Numbered from the stretch's first letter, positions 14,752 to 22,188 are shown. The stretch: DNA of 26,250 nucleotides from Rubritepida sp. (GCA_022843345.1 JALHNW010000001.1:1-26250), one strand, 5' to 3'. Program-made: numbers and translations. The notes: a model not told the origin generated them from the letters alone.

Positions 14752-17700
14752 TCAATCCACCGCAGGTGCCGCGACCATCCTGGCCTTCATGAAGGCGGGG
14801 TAGCGCGTGGGATACAGGTGCGCCTGCGACGGGCGTGCCCTTTCCCAGCTCTCCACCATGGCGTGGTAGAAGGTGTTCTGGACGAGCCATGCCGCGGCCC
14901 TGGGGGACACCCGCCGCGGCGCGGACACCATGCCGCCCGCGAGCCGGTGCATCTCCTGGCGCACCTCGCGGGACAAGTCGGTCTGGAGCATGGCCAGGCA
15001 TCGCCGCCGCAGATCCTCGGGCAGCCCTGCGGCGGCGACCTCGGCCCTGTCGGCGCGCAGGACGGCGGACAGCGCGCGATGCAGCGTATGGGCCTCGGGC
15101 ACGTCGCGCAGCCGCACGGGCTGGCGCGATTGCCTCGAAGTGGCGGAGACCAGCTTGCGGATGCGATCCTCCCTCCAGTCCCGCGCGGCCAGGGAGCGCC
15201 GCGCGACGTGGCGCAGCGCGTCCTCGCCGGTGAGGTCGGCCAGCATGATCCCGAAGGCCATCCTGGCATGCTTCGCGCCGCGCTTCCTGTCCCGGGCGGC
15301 GACGGCGCGCTTCGCCTCGTGCACCTTGCGCATCGCGGCGTGGACCGCCTCGGCCATCGGGTGCACCCCGTCCAGGAAGGCCCCCAGGGGCAGGCGCATG
15401 ATCAGGTCGTCGGGGGGAGCGTCCTCCAGCGTCGCGCCTTTCGCGCGCACCGCCTTCGCCGAGGCCTCCAGGGCCCGCACCAGGGCATCGCGGATCGCGC
15501 CATCGTCCTCTCCTGCCATCACGGCCCATGCAGCTCCCCAGGCGGCATCCACGCGCGCCCACGCCTTCACCAGGGAGGGACTGACCAGCGCAGGGACGTA
15601 GGAGTCGCCGCGCACCCGTCCCGGCCTGAACGGCGTGTAGGACGGCACGGAGGGACGATCGGGGCCGAGCAGCCTGTCGCGCTGCGAGGAGGACAGGGGG
15701 ACGAGCCGTTGCGGCGGGACGGGGACCACGCCGGCATGGACGAGCGGCCCCTCGCCGCCCAGGCGTGCGGCGCGCGGGACCTCCGTCCCCGGGCGCAGGG
15801 CCTGCCATGCCTCCGCGATGGGCTGCGCCATGGGATGGTCGAGATCCAGCAGGCTGCCTGCGGGCAGCATCAGGCCCAGGGATGCCAGCCTGTCGGCACC
15901 GAGGCGCAGCGCCTCGGCATGCAGGTCCTCCACCAGGGTCGAGGCCAGGGCAGCCCAGTCGCCCGCCGCGATCAGGCGGGAGGGGGGAACGACGTTGCCG
16001 GGACGAACGGCCACCACGGGAGGCCGGATGACGGTGCCACGGTCACCATGGACAGACGGGACCAGGATTCCTGCCTCCGTCCCTTCCGGCTCGTCGCGGG
16101 GCACGAGGATTCCTGCCGTGATGCCTTCGGTTGGGATGAGGAATCCTGCCGTGCCCTCACCCGCCCTCACGACAGGGACGATGCTGGCCTCCTCATCGCC
16201 GCCGTGGGCGGCAGGAGTCAGGATTCCCTTTCCAGCTTCGCCTTCTCCTTCGGGGAAGCGGCCAGCCATCTCCGAAGCGCCTGCGGCGGGAACGGGATTC
16301 CCCATGACCGCGTCGCCCTCCCCGTCGTGGAGTGGGAGGTCCTCCCCTGCCCGCGTCCCGAGGGCCGCGATGACATCGGCCTCCCCGTCCGCCCCCTGAC
16401 CCTGCTCGGCGCGCCCTGCGGACGCAGGGGTATAGTTAAATCGACGCGGTTGGAACGCCGCACCCCCGCGAAACCCAACTCCTGCAACGACGAAATCCAC
16501 TTTTGGGACGTCAATCCGCGGCCCTTCGAGCAGGCGGCGGATCGTGGACCTGGACACCTCCGTCCCCTCGCGCATGAAGCGTGCAGACAGGGCGGGCACG
16601 GTGCGGCGGTCGCGGCGCACGGCCATGATCCGGCGCTGCATGGCGGCGCGCTCCATGAGCGCCTCCAGGGCGGTGCGGTGGACCTCGCCGCGCGCCTGCG
16701 CCTCCGCCCTGCGGTGGCCCAGGGCGGCGATCCACTCCGTCGGAGCCAGGCTGATCATCCCCAGGGCGAGCGCCTCATCCTGGCCGATGGACAGCAGCTC
16801 GATCACCGTGTCCAGGTTGTAGCCGTAGCGCGGGTCCCAGGACCGCCCCATCCACTCGACGACCTTGCCTTCAGCCGCATCGCGGCAGCGGTCGAACAGC
16901 GCCCCGTCCGCCCGACCCTCCCACTCCTCCCTGGCCCAGTCCTCGCCGCCCACCGTGCGGGCGATCCACGCGACCACCTCCGCGACGCGGCCATCCTCGA
17001 TCTCCCCCACATCCGCCGCCGCGGCGACCAGGGAGGAGATCACGAAGGTCCAGGTGTCGCGCTGCCCCGGCGGGACGTGTCCCGCGCGCGCCCAGTCCGC
17101 GAAGGCCGCATGGTCAGCGCCCCAGCGCACCCGCGCGTGGATGGCATGCAGGGCCTCCGCAGCGGCGCGCATCATCCCCACGCCGCGGTGGGACTTCACC
17201 GCCAACTCCCCGCCCCAGCCCCTTGCTGCGGAGCGCCGCTCCATCACGCCGCGGCACATCGCCTCGAAGAGGGGATCGAGGGCAGGACGCTCCACAGGCA
17301 CGAGCGGCAGGGGCGCGCGCGCCGGGACGGGCTGCACGACGCGCGGTGCGTTGTCGTTGTCGTTGTCCGCCTCGGCCTTCCTGCGCGACGTACGTGCCGC
17401 AGCGACGGGGGGCACGGCCTGGGGCAGTGCATCCCGCAGGGCGGCGACGTGCAGCAGGGGATCGCGGCCCGCCGCCAGGGAGACGACGCGGGTCCTGCCA
17501 CCGAACGGATCCGACCGGCCCGGCAGGAACCTCGGCGCGGCGAGGTAGATCGGCTGCATGGGCATGGCCACGTGCCAGTCCACGATCATGGCCCCTGCCC
17601 CCGGTCGCGCCCCCTCGGGCAGTGCGGCGACGAGGCGCGCGTCCATGGCGAGGTGGATGGCCTTCAGCCCGTCGTGGTCCAGCTCCTCGTCCATCAGGAT

Positions 17701-18300
17701 CAGCACCCGGGCGCTGAGCGTGGCGGGCGGCTGCCCCTCGGGCAGGTCCAGGCAGCACGACCCGGAGAAGATCACCACGGCGGCGCAGCGCGCGAACTCC
17801 GGCCCGAGCTGCGCGAGCATCCAGGCGGCCGTGCCGTGCGGGTCCACGCGCGGGTCCAGGCCGCATAGGTTGGGCATCTTGTCGATGTCGCCCGTGAAGA
17901 GCCTGCTCGCCGCGTCCTCAAGCGTGGCGGGCTGGTCGGGGCGGTCGCGCCACAGGCGGGGCTGGAGAAGGATGGGCGAGGACGTGATGGCCCTGCCGCG
18001 CAGCAGGAATCGCTCGCCGTCCCGCTCCATGTCGCGGGCCAGGGCGACGAGGCCCTCATGCCCCATCACCGCGCGGCGGCGCAGGATGAAGCGCGTGCCC
18101 AGGCTGTAGTCGGTGGTCTTCGGCGTGCCGTCCGCCTTCAGGCCGAAGGTCTTGCGCGCGGCCTTGCCGCGGTGCGGCTCCACCGCGGCCTCGGTCACCA
18201 CGGCAATGGGCGGCAGGGGGGGCCGGTGATTGTCAACCGAGATTTCGGCAAGGCGTGGGTGATGGTCGGCAGCCGCGTGAAGGGCAGCCGCGGGGGTCAC
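14752..18300 (-). CDS. Large protein with primase-polymerase-like N-terminal domain
   Basis: Residues about 130-275 follow the plan of archaeo-eukaryotic primase (AEP) domains found in plasmid and phage replication proteins: FTGDIDKMPNLCGLDP (Asp138, Asp140), VVIFSGSCCL (about 177), TLSARVLILMDEELDHDGLK (194-213) and IVDWHVAMPMQPIYLAAPRF (Asp241). The histidine of the usual second motif is not obvious, so activity is uncertain. The middle is helical with a possible helix-turn-helix (TEVSRSTIRRLLEG), then comes a disordered linker with repeated GILVP-like motifs, then a helical C-terminus of about 250 residues. I see no Walker A helicase. I start at the GTG at 18300; codons further upstream (to 18450) are poor in G/C endings. 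The 1182-residue product may prime replication or transfer of the element. Confidence 0.65.
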   Translation of the reverse strand: MTPAAALHAAADHHPRLAEISVDNHRPPLPPIAVVTEAAVEPHRGKAARKTFGLKADGTPKTTDYSLGTRFILRRRAVMGHEGLVALARDMERDGERFLLRGRAITSSPILLQPRLWRDRPDQPATLEDAASRLFTGDIDKMPNLCGLDPRVDPHGTAAWMLAQLGPEFARCAAVVIFSGSCCLDLPEGQPPATLSARVLILMDEELDHDGLKAIHLAMDARLVAALPEGARPGAGAMIVDWHVAMPMQPIYLAAPRFLPGRSDPFGGRTRVVSLAAGRDPLLHVAALRDALPQAVPPVAAARTSRRKAEADNDNDNAPRVVQPVPARAPLPLVPVERPALDPLFEAMCRGVMERRSAARGWGGELAVKSHRGVGMMRAAAEALHAIHARVRWGADHAAFADWARAGHVPPGQRDTWTFVISSLVAAAADVGEIEDGRVAEVVAWIARTVGGEDWAREEWEGRADGALFDRCRDAAEGKVVEWMGRSWDPRYGYNLDTVIELLSIGQDEALALGMISLAPTEWIAALGHRRAEAQARGEVHRTALEALMERAAMQRRIMAVRRDRRTVPALSARFMREGTEVSRSTIRRLLEGPRIDVPKVDFVVAGVGFRGGAAFQPRRFNYTPASAGRAEQGQGADGEADVIAALGTRAGEDLPLHDGEGDAVMGNPVPAAGASEMAGRFPEGEGEAGKGILTPAAHGGDEEASIVPVVRAGEGTAGFLIPTEGITAGILVPRDEPEGTEAGILVPSVHGDRGTVIRPPVVAVRPGNVVPPSRLIAAGDWAALASTLVEDLHAEALRLGADRLASLGLMLPAGSLLDLDHPMAQPIAEAWQALRPGTEVPRAARLGGEGPLVHAGVVPVPPQRLVPLSSSQRDRLLGPDRPSVPSYTPFRPGRVRGDSYVPALVSPSLVKAWARVDAAWGAAWAVMAGEDDGAIRDALVRALEASAKAVRAKGATLEDAPPDDLIMRLPLGAFLDGVHPMAEAVHAAMRKVHEAKRAVAARDRKRGAKHARMAFGIMLADLTGEDALRHVARRSLAARDWREDRIRKLVSATSRQSRQPVRLRDVPEAHTLHRALSAVLRADRAEVAAAGLPEDLRRRCLAMLQTDLSREVRQEMHRLAGGMVSAPRRVSPRAAAWLVQNTFYHAMVESWERARPSQAHLYPTRYPAFMKARMVAAPAVD
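15980..16310 (-). repeat. Degenerate coding repeats (GILVP-type motifs) in a linker
   Basis: The linker of the large gene carries GILTP, GFLIP, GILVP and GILVP in succession, with related forms GNPVP and SIVPV nearby. On the DNA, AGGATTCC or AGGAATCC recurs near 16063, 16105, 16139 and 16218, with a shorter GGGATTCC near 16294. Spacing is irregular, about 35-80 bases. Confidence 0.55.
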
Positions 18301-18350
18301 CGCACGAGGCGGCGGAGAAGGCTCTTGATCTGGGCGTGATTGCCGATCAT
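18297..18350 (-). CDS. Possible 17-residue leader peptide
   Basis: An ATG at 18350, preceded by GAGAGAAAT, opens a frame of 17 codons (MIGNHAQIKSLLRRLVR). Its TGA overlaps the GTG start of the large gene as GTGA. Such an overlap is also used between 12612-13052 and mobC in this element, so translational coupling is plausible. Nothing else supports it. Confidence 0.28.
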   Translation of the reverse strand: MIGNHAQIKSLLRRLVR

Positions 18351-18482
18351 ATTTCTCTCGCTCTGTTACGTGTCCCGAGAGCTGGGCCAAACAGCGTTTC
18401 CGCGCTGCCGGCAGATCGGGACACCGAGATGATGCTTTCCGATCAGGCACATCTCAAGCAAGTTCTCACGACGAGTGCAAAT

Positions 18483-18505
18483 ACCCCGCGGGATCCCCGC
18501 GGGGT
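18483..18505 (-). terminator. Hairpin terminator after the proQ-like gene
   Basis: ACCCCGCGGG and CCCGCGGGGT form a perfect 10-bp stem with a 3-base loop. On the minus strand it is followed by ATTTGC, a weak T run; on the plus strand by TTTCTCGTTT. It lies about 30 bases past the stop of the leftward ProQ-like gene. Confidence 0.65.
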
Positions 18506-18536
18506 TTCTCGTTTCAGGGGTCCTTGCGATCCGCCG

Positions 18537-19223
18537 TCAGGCCGTTGCTTCGCCCTGCGTGGCCTGGGTTTCCTGATCGCGCGCGGCCAGCCTCAGCAGG
18601 CGCTGGGCCAGGAGGTAGCGGGCGCGGTTGGCCTGCTGCGTGGTGATGAGGTCCGTGGTCGGCGTGCCGTCGGGTCGGACGCGGGGCAGCCCCGCCTCGA
18701 AGTGCCTGACCGTGCCCTCCAGGTAGGCGCGGCGCGTCGTCCATCGCTTCAGGCACAGGTTCACCTGCTCCGCGTCGAGCAGCCCTGCCAGGGCGGCGGT
18801 GATCTCCTCGCGCACGCCCAGGGCCAGCGGGGGCACCTCGATGTGGCCCGTGGTCATGTTGCGCATCGGGAAGGTCGTGCGCCAGCGCTCGCGGCACAGG
18901 CGGTGGAACCGCCAAAGCAGTCCCTCCTCCTCGGTCCTCTCCGGGCGCGCGGGCACAGGGGAGGGTTTGGCCTGCACAGTTGGCGCGGGCTTGCCGCTGC
19001 CCTTCTTCCGGACGGCCAGGGCCTTCGGCTTGTCGCCCTTGAGGGGAAGCGCCACGCGCGCCCGTGGTGCCGCTTGGACTTCGTCCCGGGACGTCGGCGT
19101 TTCGGCGAGGCCGAAAGCGCCTGTGACGGGAGCGGGCGCGCGGGGCTTCAGGTGCGCCAGGGTGAGCGTCCCGGTGAACAGCGGGCGCGGAGGGGTGGCG
19201 GGCGGCTGGATGGACGTGGACAT
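18537..19223 (-). CDS. ProQ/FinO-family RNA chaperone-like protein
   Basis: ProQ/FinO proteins bind structured RNAs and control stability or antisense pairing; FinO controls plasmid transfer. The 228-residue product has a disordered Pro/Ala/Lys-rich N-terminus (1-95) and a C-terminal domain with the family order: RERWRTTFP, PPLALGVREEITAALAGL, LCLKRWTTRRAYLEGTVRHF, EAGLPRVRPDGTPTTDLIT and a final helix with ANRARYLLAQRL. GGGAG precedes the ATG at 19223 by 6-7 bases. Residues 35-42 (GAFGLAET) derive from a palindromic repeat inside the disordered part. Being carried on a mobilisable element, it may regulate conjugation or copy number; that role is inferred. Confidence 0.8.
   Translation of the reverse strand: MSTSIQPPATPPRPLFTGTLTLAHLKPRAPAPVTGAFGLAETPTSRDEVQAAPRARVALPLKGDKPKALAVRKKGSGKPAPTVQAKPSPVPARPERTEEEGLLWRFHRLCRERWRTTFPMRNMTTGHIEVPPLALGVREEITAALAGLLDAEQVNLCLKRWTTRRAYLEGTVRHFEAGLPRVRPDGTPTTDLITTQQANRARYLLAQRLLRLAARDQETQATQGEATA
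19096..19121 (-). repeat. 26-bp palindromic repeat, copy 3 (in the proQ-like gene)
   Basis: Plus strand reads GGCG TTTCGGC GAG GCCGAAA GCGCC, followed by TGT as in copy 2. Arms are perfect 7-bp complements. It is translated as GAFGLAET. Confidence 0.85.
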
Positions 19224-19415
19224 GGCGATCTCCCGGGCAGGCCCGGTGAGTCTAGCGCCCTGACCTGCGAGGTCAGCTGGAAAGCAGCCCCGGCCTGCCG
19301 GAGGCGTTCACGAAGCCCGAGACAGGACCGCCCGAACTCTGCCATCATCGGCGGCCACGATCCCCTATAAAGGGTGGTGAAAGGCCCCCTGGCTTGTGGG
19401 GGAAAGGAGGTTGTC

Positions 19416-19784
19416 ATGGATGCACTGGGTCAGATGGCGTTCGGTCGTGCGATGCAGCTGGGGCGGGACAACCGCGCGCTGGCGGAAGCGGCCAACGCCG
19501 AGATCGAGAAGGGCAACCAGACCATCCGCGCCCTCAAGGCCCGGGTCGCCGAACTCGAACTGGCGCTGGCCGTGGAGAAGGCAGACGCTGAAGGCTACAA
19601 GGCCATGTATGTGGCGCTGAAGCAGCAGCACCCCACCAGCCCGCTCTTGGCTGACAGCGGGCGGCGCTACGCGAATGGTTCCATCAAGTCCAAGATCGTC
19701 CTTATGTATGAGGCGACTTTTGATCGAATATTTGCCGCCGCCCGAATACCTGGCACGAAGGCGATGGATCATCGCGCCAACTAA
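19416..19784 (+). CDS. Small coiled-coil protein, unknown function
   Basis: The ATG at 19416 follows AAGGAGG by five bases, a textbook ribosome-binding site; TATAAA at 19366-19371 may be the -10 box of its promoter. The 122-residue product has a long charged helix (RDNRALAEAANAEIEKGNQT, then LKARVAELELALAVEKADAE) predicted to form a coiled coil, then a less GC-rich C-terminal part (SIKSKIVLMYEATFDRIFAA). The drop in codon G/C towards the end may mean a recombined tail. A strong terminator follows at 19806-19831. It is the only long rightward gene near the integrase end. No family is recognised. Confidence 0.7.
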   Translation: MDALGQMAFGRAMQLGRDNRALAEAANAEIEKGNQTIRALKARVAELELALAVEKADAEGYKAMYVALKQQHPTSPLLADSGRRYANGSIKSKIVLMYEATFDRIFAAARIPGTKAMDHRAN

Positions 19785-19805
19785 GGGCGGCATTATCTAG
19801 AAATG

Positions 19806-19831
19806 AGAAGGGGGCCAACTGGCCCCCTTCT
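19806..19831. terminator. Strong bidirectional terminator
   Basis: AGAAGGGGGCC-AACT-GGCCCCCTTCT is a perfect 11-bp stem with a 4-base loop. T-rich bases follow on both strands (GCGTTTAT on plus, CATTTCT on minus). It lies between two convergent genes and should end transcription of both. Confidence 0.85.
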
Positions 19832-19835
19832 GCGT

Positions 19836-20483
19836 TTATGGAGGAGGTGGCTTCGGCCCTGCTGCTGGAGTCTTCCCTCCACCACGACCGCCCGCCGCAC
19901 CAGCGGCACCACCGGGGGTTCCTGCTGTTGCACCGGGGGCTGCGCCGGTGCCATCGCCCTCGGTCTTGCCCAGGGCTTGGCCAGGCCGTCCGCCAGCCCC
20001 CAGAGCGCCTGCACCCGAGGCGATCTGGGCGCGGCCTTCGACCTGCTTGACCATGCCGCCCACGAGCATCTTGGTGTCCTGGTCCTCGCCGAGGCGCTCG
20101 CCAGCCTGGCCGAACCAGCGCGAGACCTGATCGGGCAGGTGCGTGATCAGGCCGAAGGACTTGAGGCAGATCTGCCAGTGCAGGAATGCGAGCATGGCGA
20201 AGGCCGCGACGATGCCGAAGATCCCATAGCCCTCGTTCGCCGTCGCGCCGAGGAAGGCGGGGATGAACGTCACGCTCTCGAACCACATCACCGCGTCGAT
20301 CATGAGCATGGAGAACATCAGGCCGAACATGGCCAGGGGAATGCGCAGGATCAGGTTGAACAGGATCATGTAGCCCGGCCGCTGGACCTGCTCGATGAAT
20401 TCCTGACCGTCAGGACGGATGTGGAACAGCGCCCAGGCAGGCGCTTCGACCTTCGATCGAACGCCGTGCGGGGCGGCGACCAT
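19836..20483 (-). CDS. C-terminal fragment of a DotA/TraY-type secretion membrane protein
   Basis: DotA/TraY are large inner-membrane proteins of I-type (type IVB) conjugation systems. This 215-residue product matches only the end of such a protein: RPGYMILFNLILRIPLAMFG and onward through VMWF form one or two membrane segments, then GIFGIVAAFAMLAFLHWQIC is another, followed by the helical region LITHLPDQVSRWFGQAGERLGED and a Gly/Ala/Pro-rich tail. Known family members are several times longer, so the N-terminal portion is missing. The ATG at 20483 lies four bases after the integrase stop, with GAGGTGAGG at the junction, so it can be co-translated with the integrase. It may be a remnant of a lost conjugation operon or a small retained membrane protein. 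Confidence 0.65.
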   Translation of the reverse strand: MVAAPHGVRSKVEAPAWALFHIRPDGQEFIEQVQRPGYMILFNLILRIPLAMFGLMFSMLMIDAVMWFESVTFIPAFLGATANEGYGIFGIVAAFAMLAFLHWQICLKSFGLITHLPDQVSRWFGQAGERLGEDQDTKMLVGGMVKQVEGRAQIASGAGALGAGGRPGQALGKTEGDGTGAAPGATAGTPGGAAGAAGGRGGGKTPAAGPKPPPP

Positions 20484-20486
20484 GCC

Positions 20487-22025
20487 TCACCTCACGTGGA
20501 GGTGGCTCAGGTCAATCGGGCACCGCACCGCCTTGAGCCACGCCTCGGCCTCCTGGCGTGTCACGATCCCCTTGCCGTAGCCCGCGCCGACCTTCAGCCC
20601 CTCATGCCCGAAGGTCTTGTCGATCAGCTCGTCGGACAGGCCCGACCCGCGGAGCATCTGGCGGTGGCTGTGCCGCAGGCTGTAGGCCGTGCGCACCATG
20701 TCCCCCACGCCGATGTCGCGCAGGTAGCGGGAAGGGAAATCCGTCCACTTCACGATGGCCTGCTTGCCCATGAACAGCTTCCCCCCCGAGGCGATGCGCT
20801 TCCTCGCCCAGTCCAGAAAACCCGTGCGCGCCAGCTCGGGCAGGATCGGCACCACGCGCGGCGCGGCCTGGGTCTTCCTGGCCGTGGCGCGCAGGTCCAG
20901 GCACGGGATGTCCCCCAGGTCGTAGATGCCCGCTCCCGGCAGCTCCGTGTTGCGCGCCCCCGCCAGGAACATGGCCAGGAAGAAGTAGAACCGGTCCTCG
21001 CGCTCCAGGTAGGGGCCAGGCTTCGTCCATCGCGGGCGCGCGCAGCCCGTGAACAGGGGAGAGCGGAAGATGGTCGCCAGCTCCTGCTCGTCGAAGGCGA
21101 GGCGCACGCCGTCCGTGGTCGCGCCCTTGGGCTTCTTCGGTCCCTGGACGTCCCGGCCGGGATCGGCGGGGATCAGCCGCTGGGGCGGCATGTAAGCCCA
21201 GCGCAGCACGGCCTTCACGTGCCCCAGGTTCTTCTGCACCGTCGCCGTGGCGGCCTTCTCCCGCCCGTCGCGGCCCTTCTGCCCTTCCATGCCCGCGCGG
21301 AAGGCCAGCAGGTCATCCTCGGTGATGTTGCGGACCGCCTTCACGCCCACGATCCGCTCGAAGTGCTCGAAGGCGGCGACGTAGCTCGCCCTGGTCTTCT
21401 CGCTCACGGGATTGACGGCGAAGTAGCCCCTGGCATCCGTCGCCAGCTCCTCCAGGCGCATCGCCGCGCGGGGATCTCCCTTCGCCCTCGCCTGCGGGCC
21501 AGGGGGCGCAGGGGCAGGCGATGCGTCGTCCCGGGACGCGGGGGCACCCTGAGCGCCGACCAGGGCGAAGGCGCGCTCCAGGCCCCTGGCATGGCCGCGA
21601 TGCTCGCTGTCCCGCATGGCCTCGACCATGATCTCGGCCTGGCGGAGATCGGCTCGGCCCTCGCGCACGGCGGCCATGCCTGCCCGCAGCAGGGCATCCA
21701 GCTTCATGCCCAGCGCCTTCCGTCCCTCGGCATCCAGGCGGTCGAAACCGTCTTCCAGGGCGGCGAGGTTGTCGCGCGTCAGGTCTTCGAGGGTGATCTC
21801 CCCGATGGGCTTTCCCAGGATCATGGCCATGGCCCACCGCCGTAGCACGGCCCACCACGTCGGCGCACGGCCTGCCATCGCAGCCGCCAGGGCGCGGGCC
21901 TCCCGCGCGTTTCCCGTGCCCAGGGACCGGATGACCTGCGCCCCGACCACGCCCGCCAGGTCGGCGGGAACCCTGACGCGGAGATACCAGGTGGAGCGCC
22001 GCTTCTGGCAGTAAGGACTGGGCAT
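20487..22025 (-). CDS. int: Tyrosine recombinase (integrase) of the mobile element
   Basis: The enzyme would integrate and excise the element at the neighbouring tRNA-Arg gene. The N-terminal YCQKRRSTWYLRVRVPADLA matches the DUF6538 start common in alphaproteobacterial integrases. A SAM-like core-binding domain is around 195-280. The catalytic residues can be seen: Arg358 (LAGARNTEL), Lys384 (TARKTQ), Arg451 in YSLRHSHRQ with Tyr in place of the usual first His, His474 (FGHEG), and the nucleophile Tyr483 (GAGYGKG). The 512-residue length suits island integrases. The ATG at 22025 has GGGAAG before it; a TTG at 22049 is less likely and overlaps a palindrome. The gene points away from the tRNA into the element. 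Confidence 0.93.
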   Translation of the reverse strand: MPSPYCQKRRSTWYLRVRVPADLAGVVGAQVIRSLGTGNAREARALAAAMAGRAPTWWAVLRRWAMAMILGKPIGEITLEDLTRDNLAALEDGFDRLDAEGRKALGMKLDALLRAGMAAVREGRADLRQAEIMVEAMRDSEHRGHARGLERAFALVGAQGAPASRDDASPAPAPPGPQARAKGDPRAAMRLEELATDARGYFAVNPVSEKTRASYVAAFEHFERIVGVKAVRNITEDDLLAFRAGMEGQKGRDGREKAATATVQKNLGHVKAVLRWAYMPPQRLIPADPGRDVQGPKKPKGATTDGVRLAFDEQELATIFRSPLFTGCARPRWTKPGPYLEREDRFYFFLAMFLAGARNTELPGAGIYDLGDIPCLDLRATARKTQAAPRVVPILPELARTGFLDWARKRIASGGKLFMGKQAIVKWTDFPSRYLRDIGVGDMVRTAYSLRHSHRQMLRGSGLSDELIDKTFGHEGLKVGAGYGKGIVTRQEAEAWLKAVRCPIDLSHLHVR

Positions 22026-22037
22026 GGCTTCCCACGA

Positions 22038-22063
22038 CGTGTGACACAAAGGGGTGTCACACG
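22038..22063. promoter_or_regulatory. Perfect palindrome upstream of the integrase
   Basis: CGTGTGACAC and GTGTCACACG are exact complements with a 6-base spacer, ending 13 bases before the integrase ATG. The place and symmetry suggest an operator for a repressor or excisionase, or an integrase-binding site. Confidence 0.6.
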
Positions 22064-22103
22064 GGGGTCAGGGCCCAGATTTTCGTCAATGAAATCAGGT
22101 GCT

Positions 22104-22135
22104 TAGGGCAGGAATGTCCCCGGCGGGATTCGAAC
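22104..22135. other. Probable attachment site at the tRNA-Arg 3' end
   Basis: The integrase gene ends its promoter region about 90 bases from the 3' end of a tRNA gene, the standard arrangement for elements that insert in the tRNA 3' end and restore it. The direct repeat that would mark the other end is not found within the window, so the exact core is not defined. Confidence 0.5.
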
Positions 22136-22188
22136 CCACGGCCCCAGGATTAGGAATCCTGTGCTCTATCCTGCTGAGCTACGGAGAC
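22115..22188 (-). tRNA. tRNA-Arg (anticodon CCT)
   Basis: The minus strand folds as a cloverleaf: acceptor GTCTCCG with CGGGGAC, D-arm GCTC/GAGC, anticodon arm CAGGA-TTCCTAA-TCCTG with anticodon CCT, and T-arm GTGGG-TTCGAAT-CCCGC. CCA is not encoded. It reads the rare AGG arginine codon. Confidence 0.95.

Noticed and set aside
14818..17868. 1016-codon plus-strand frame
   Set aside because: Antisense of the large primase-like gene; low-complexity Gly/Arg/His/Gln content and no domain.
18222..18240. TTGACA on the minus strand near the start of the large gene
   Set aside because: No -10 element follows at 16-18 bases, and it lies inside the likely coding region.
18386..18412. Possible half copy of the 26-bp palindromic repeat (AGCGTTTCCGC)
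   Set aside because: The second arm does not match (CTGCCGGCAG instead of GCGGAAAGCG), so it cannot form the hairpin; likely chance.
19803..21845. 680-codon plus-strand frame over int and the TraY piece
   Set aside because: Antisense of two recognisable proteins, with Arg/His/Gln-rich noise.
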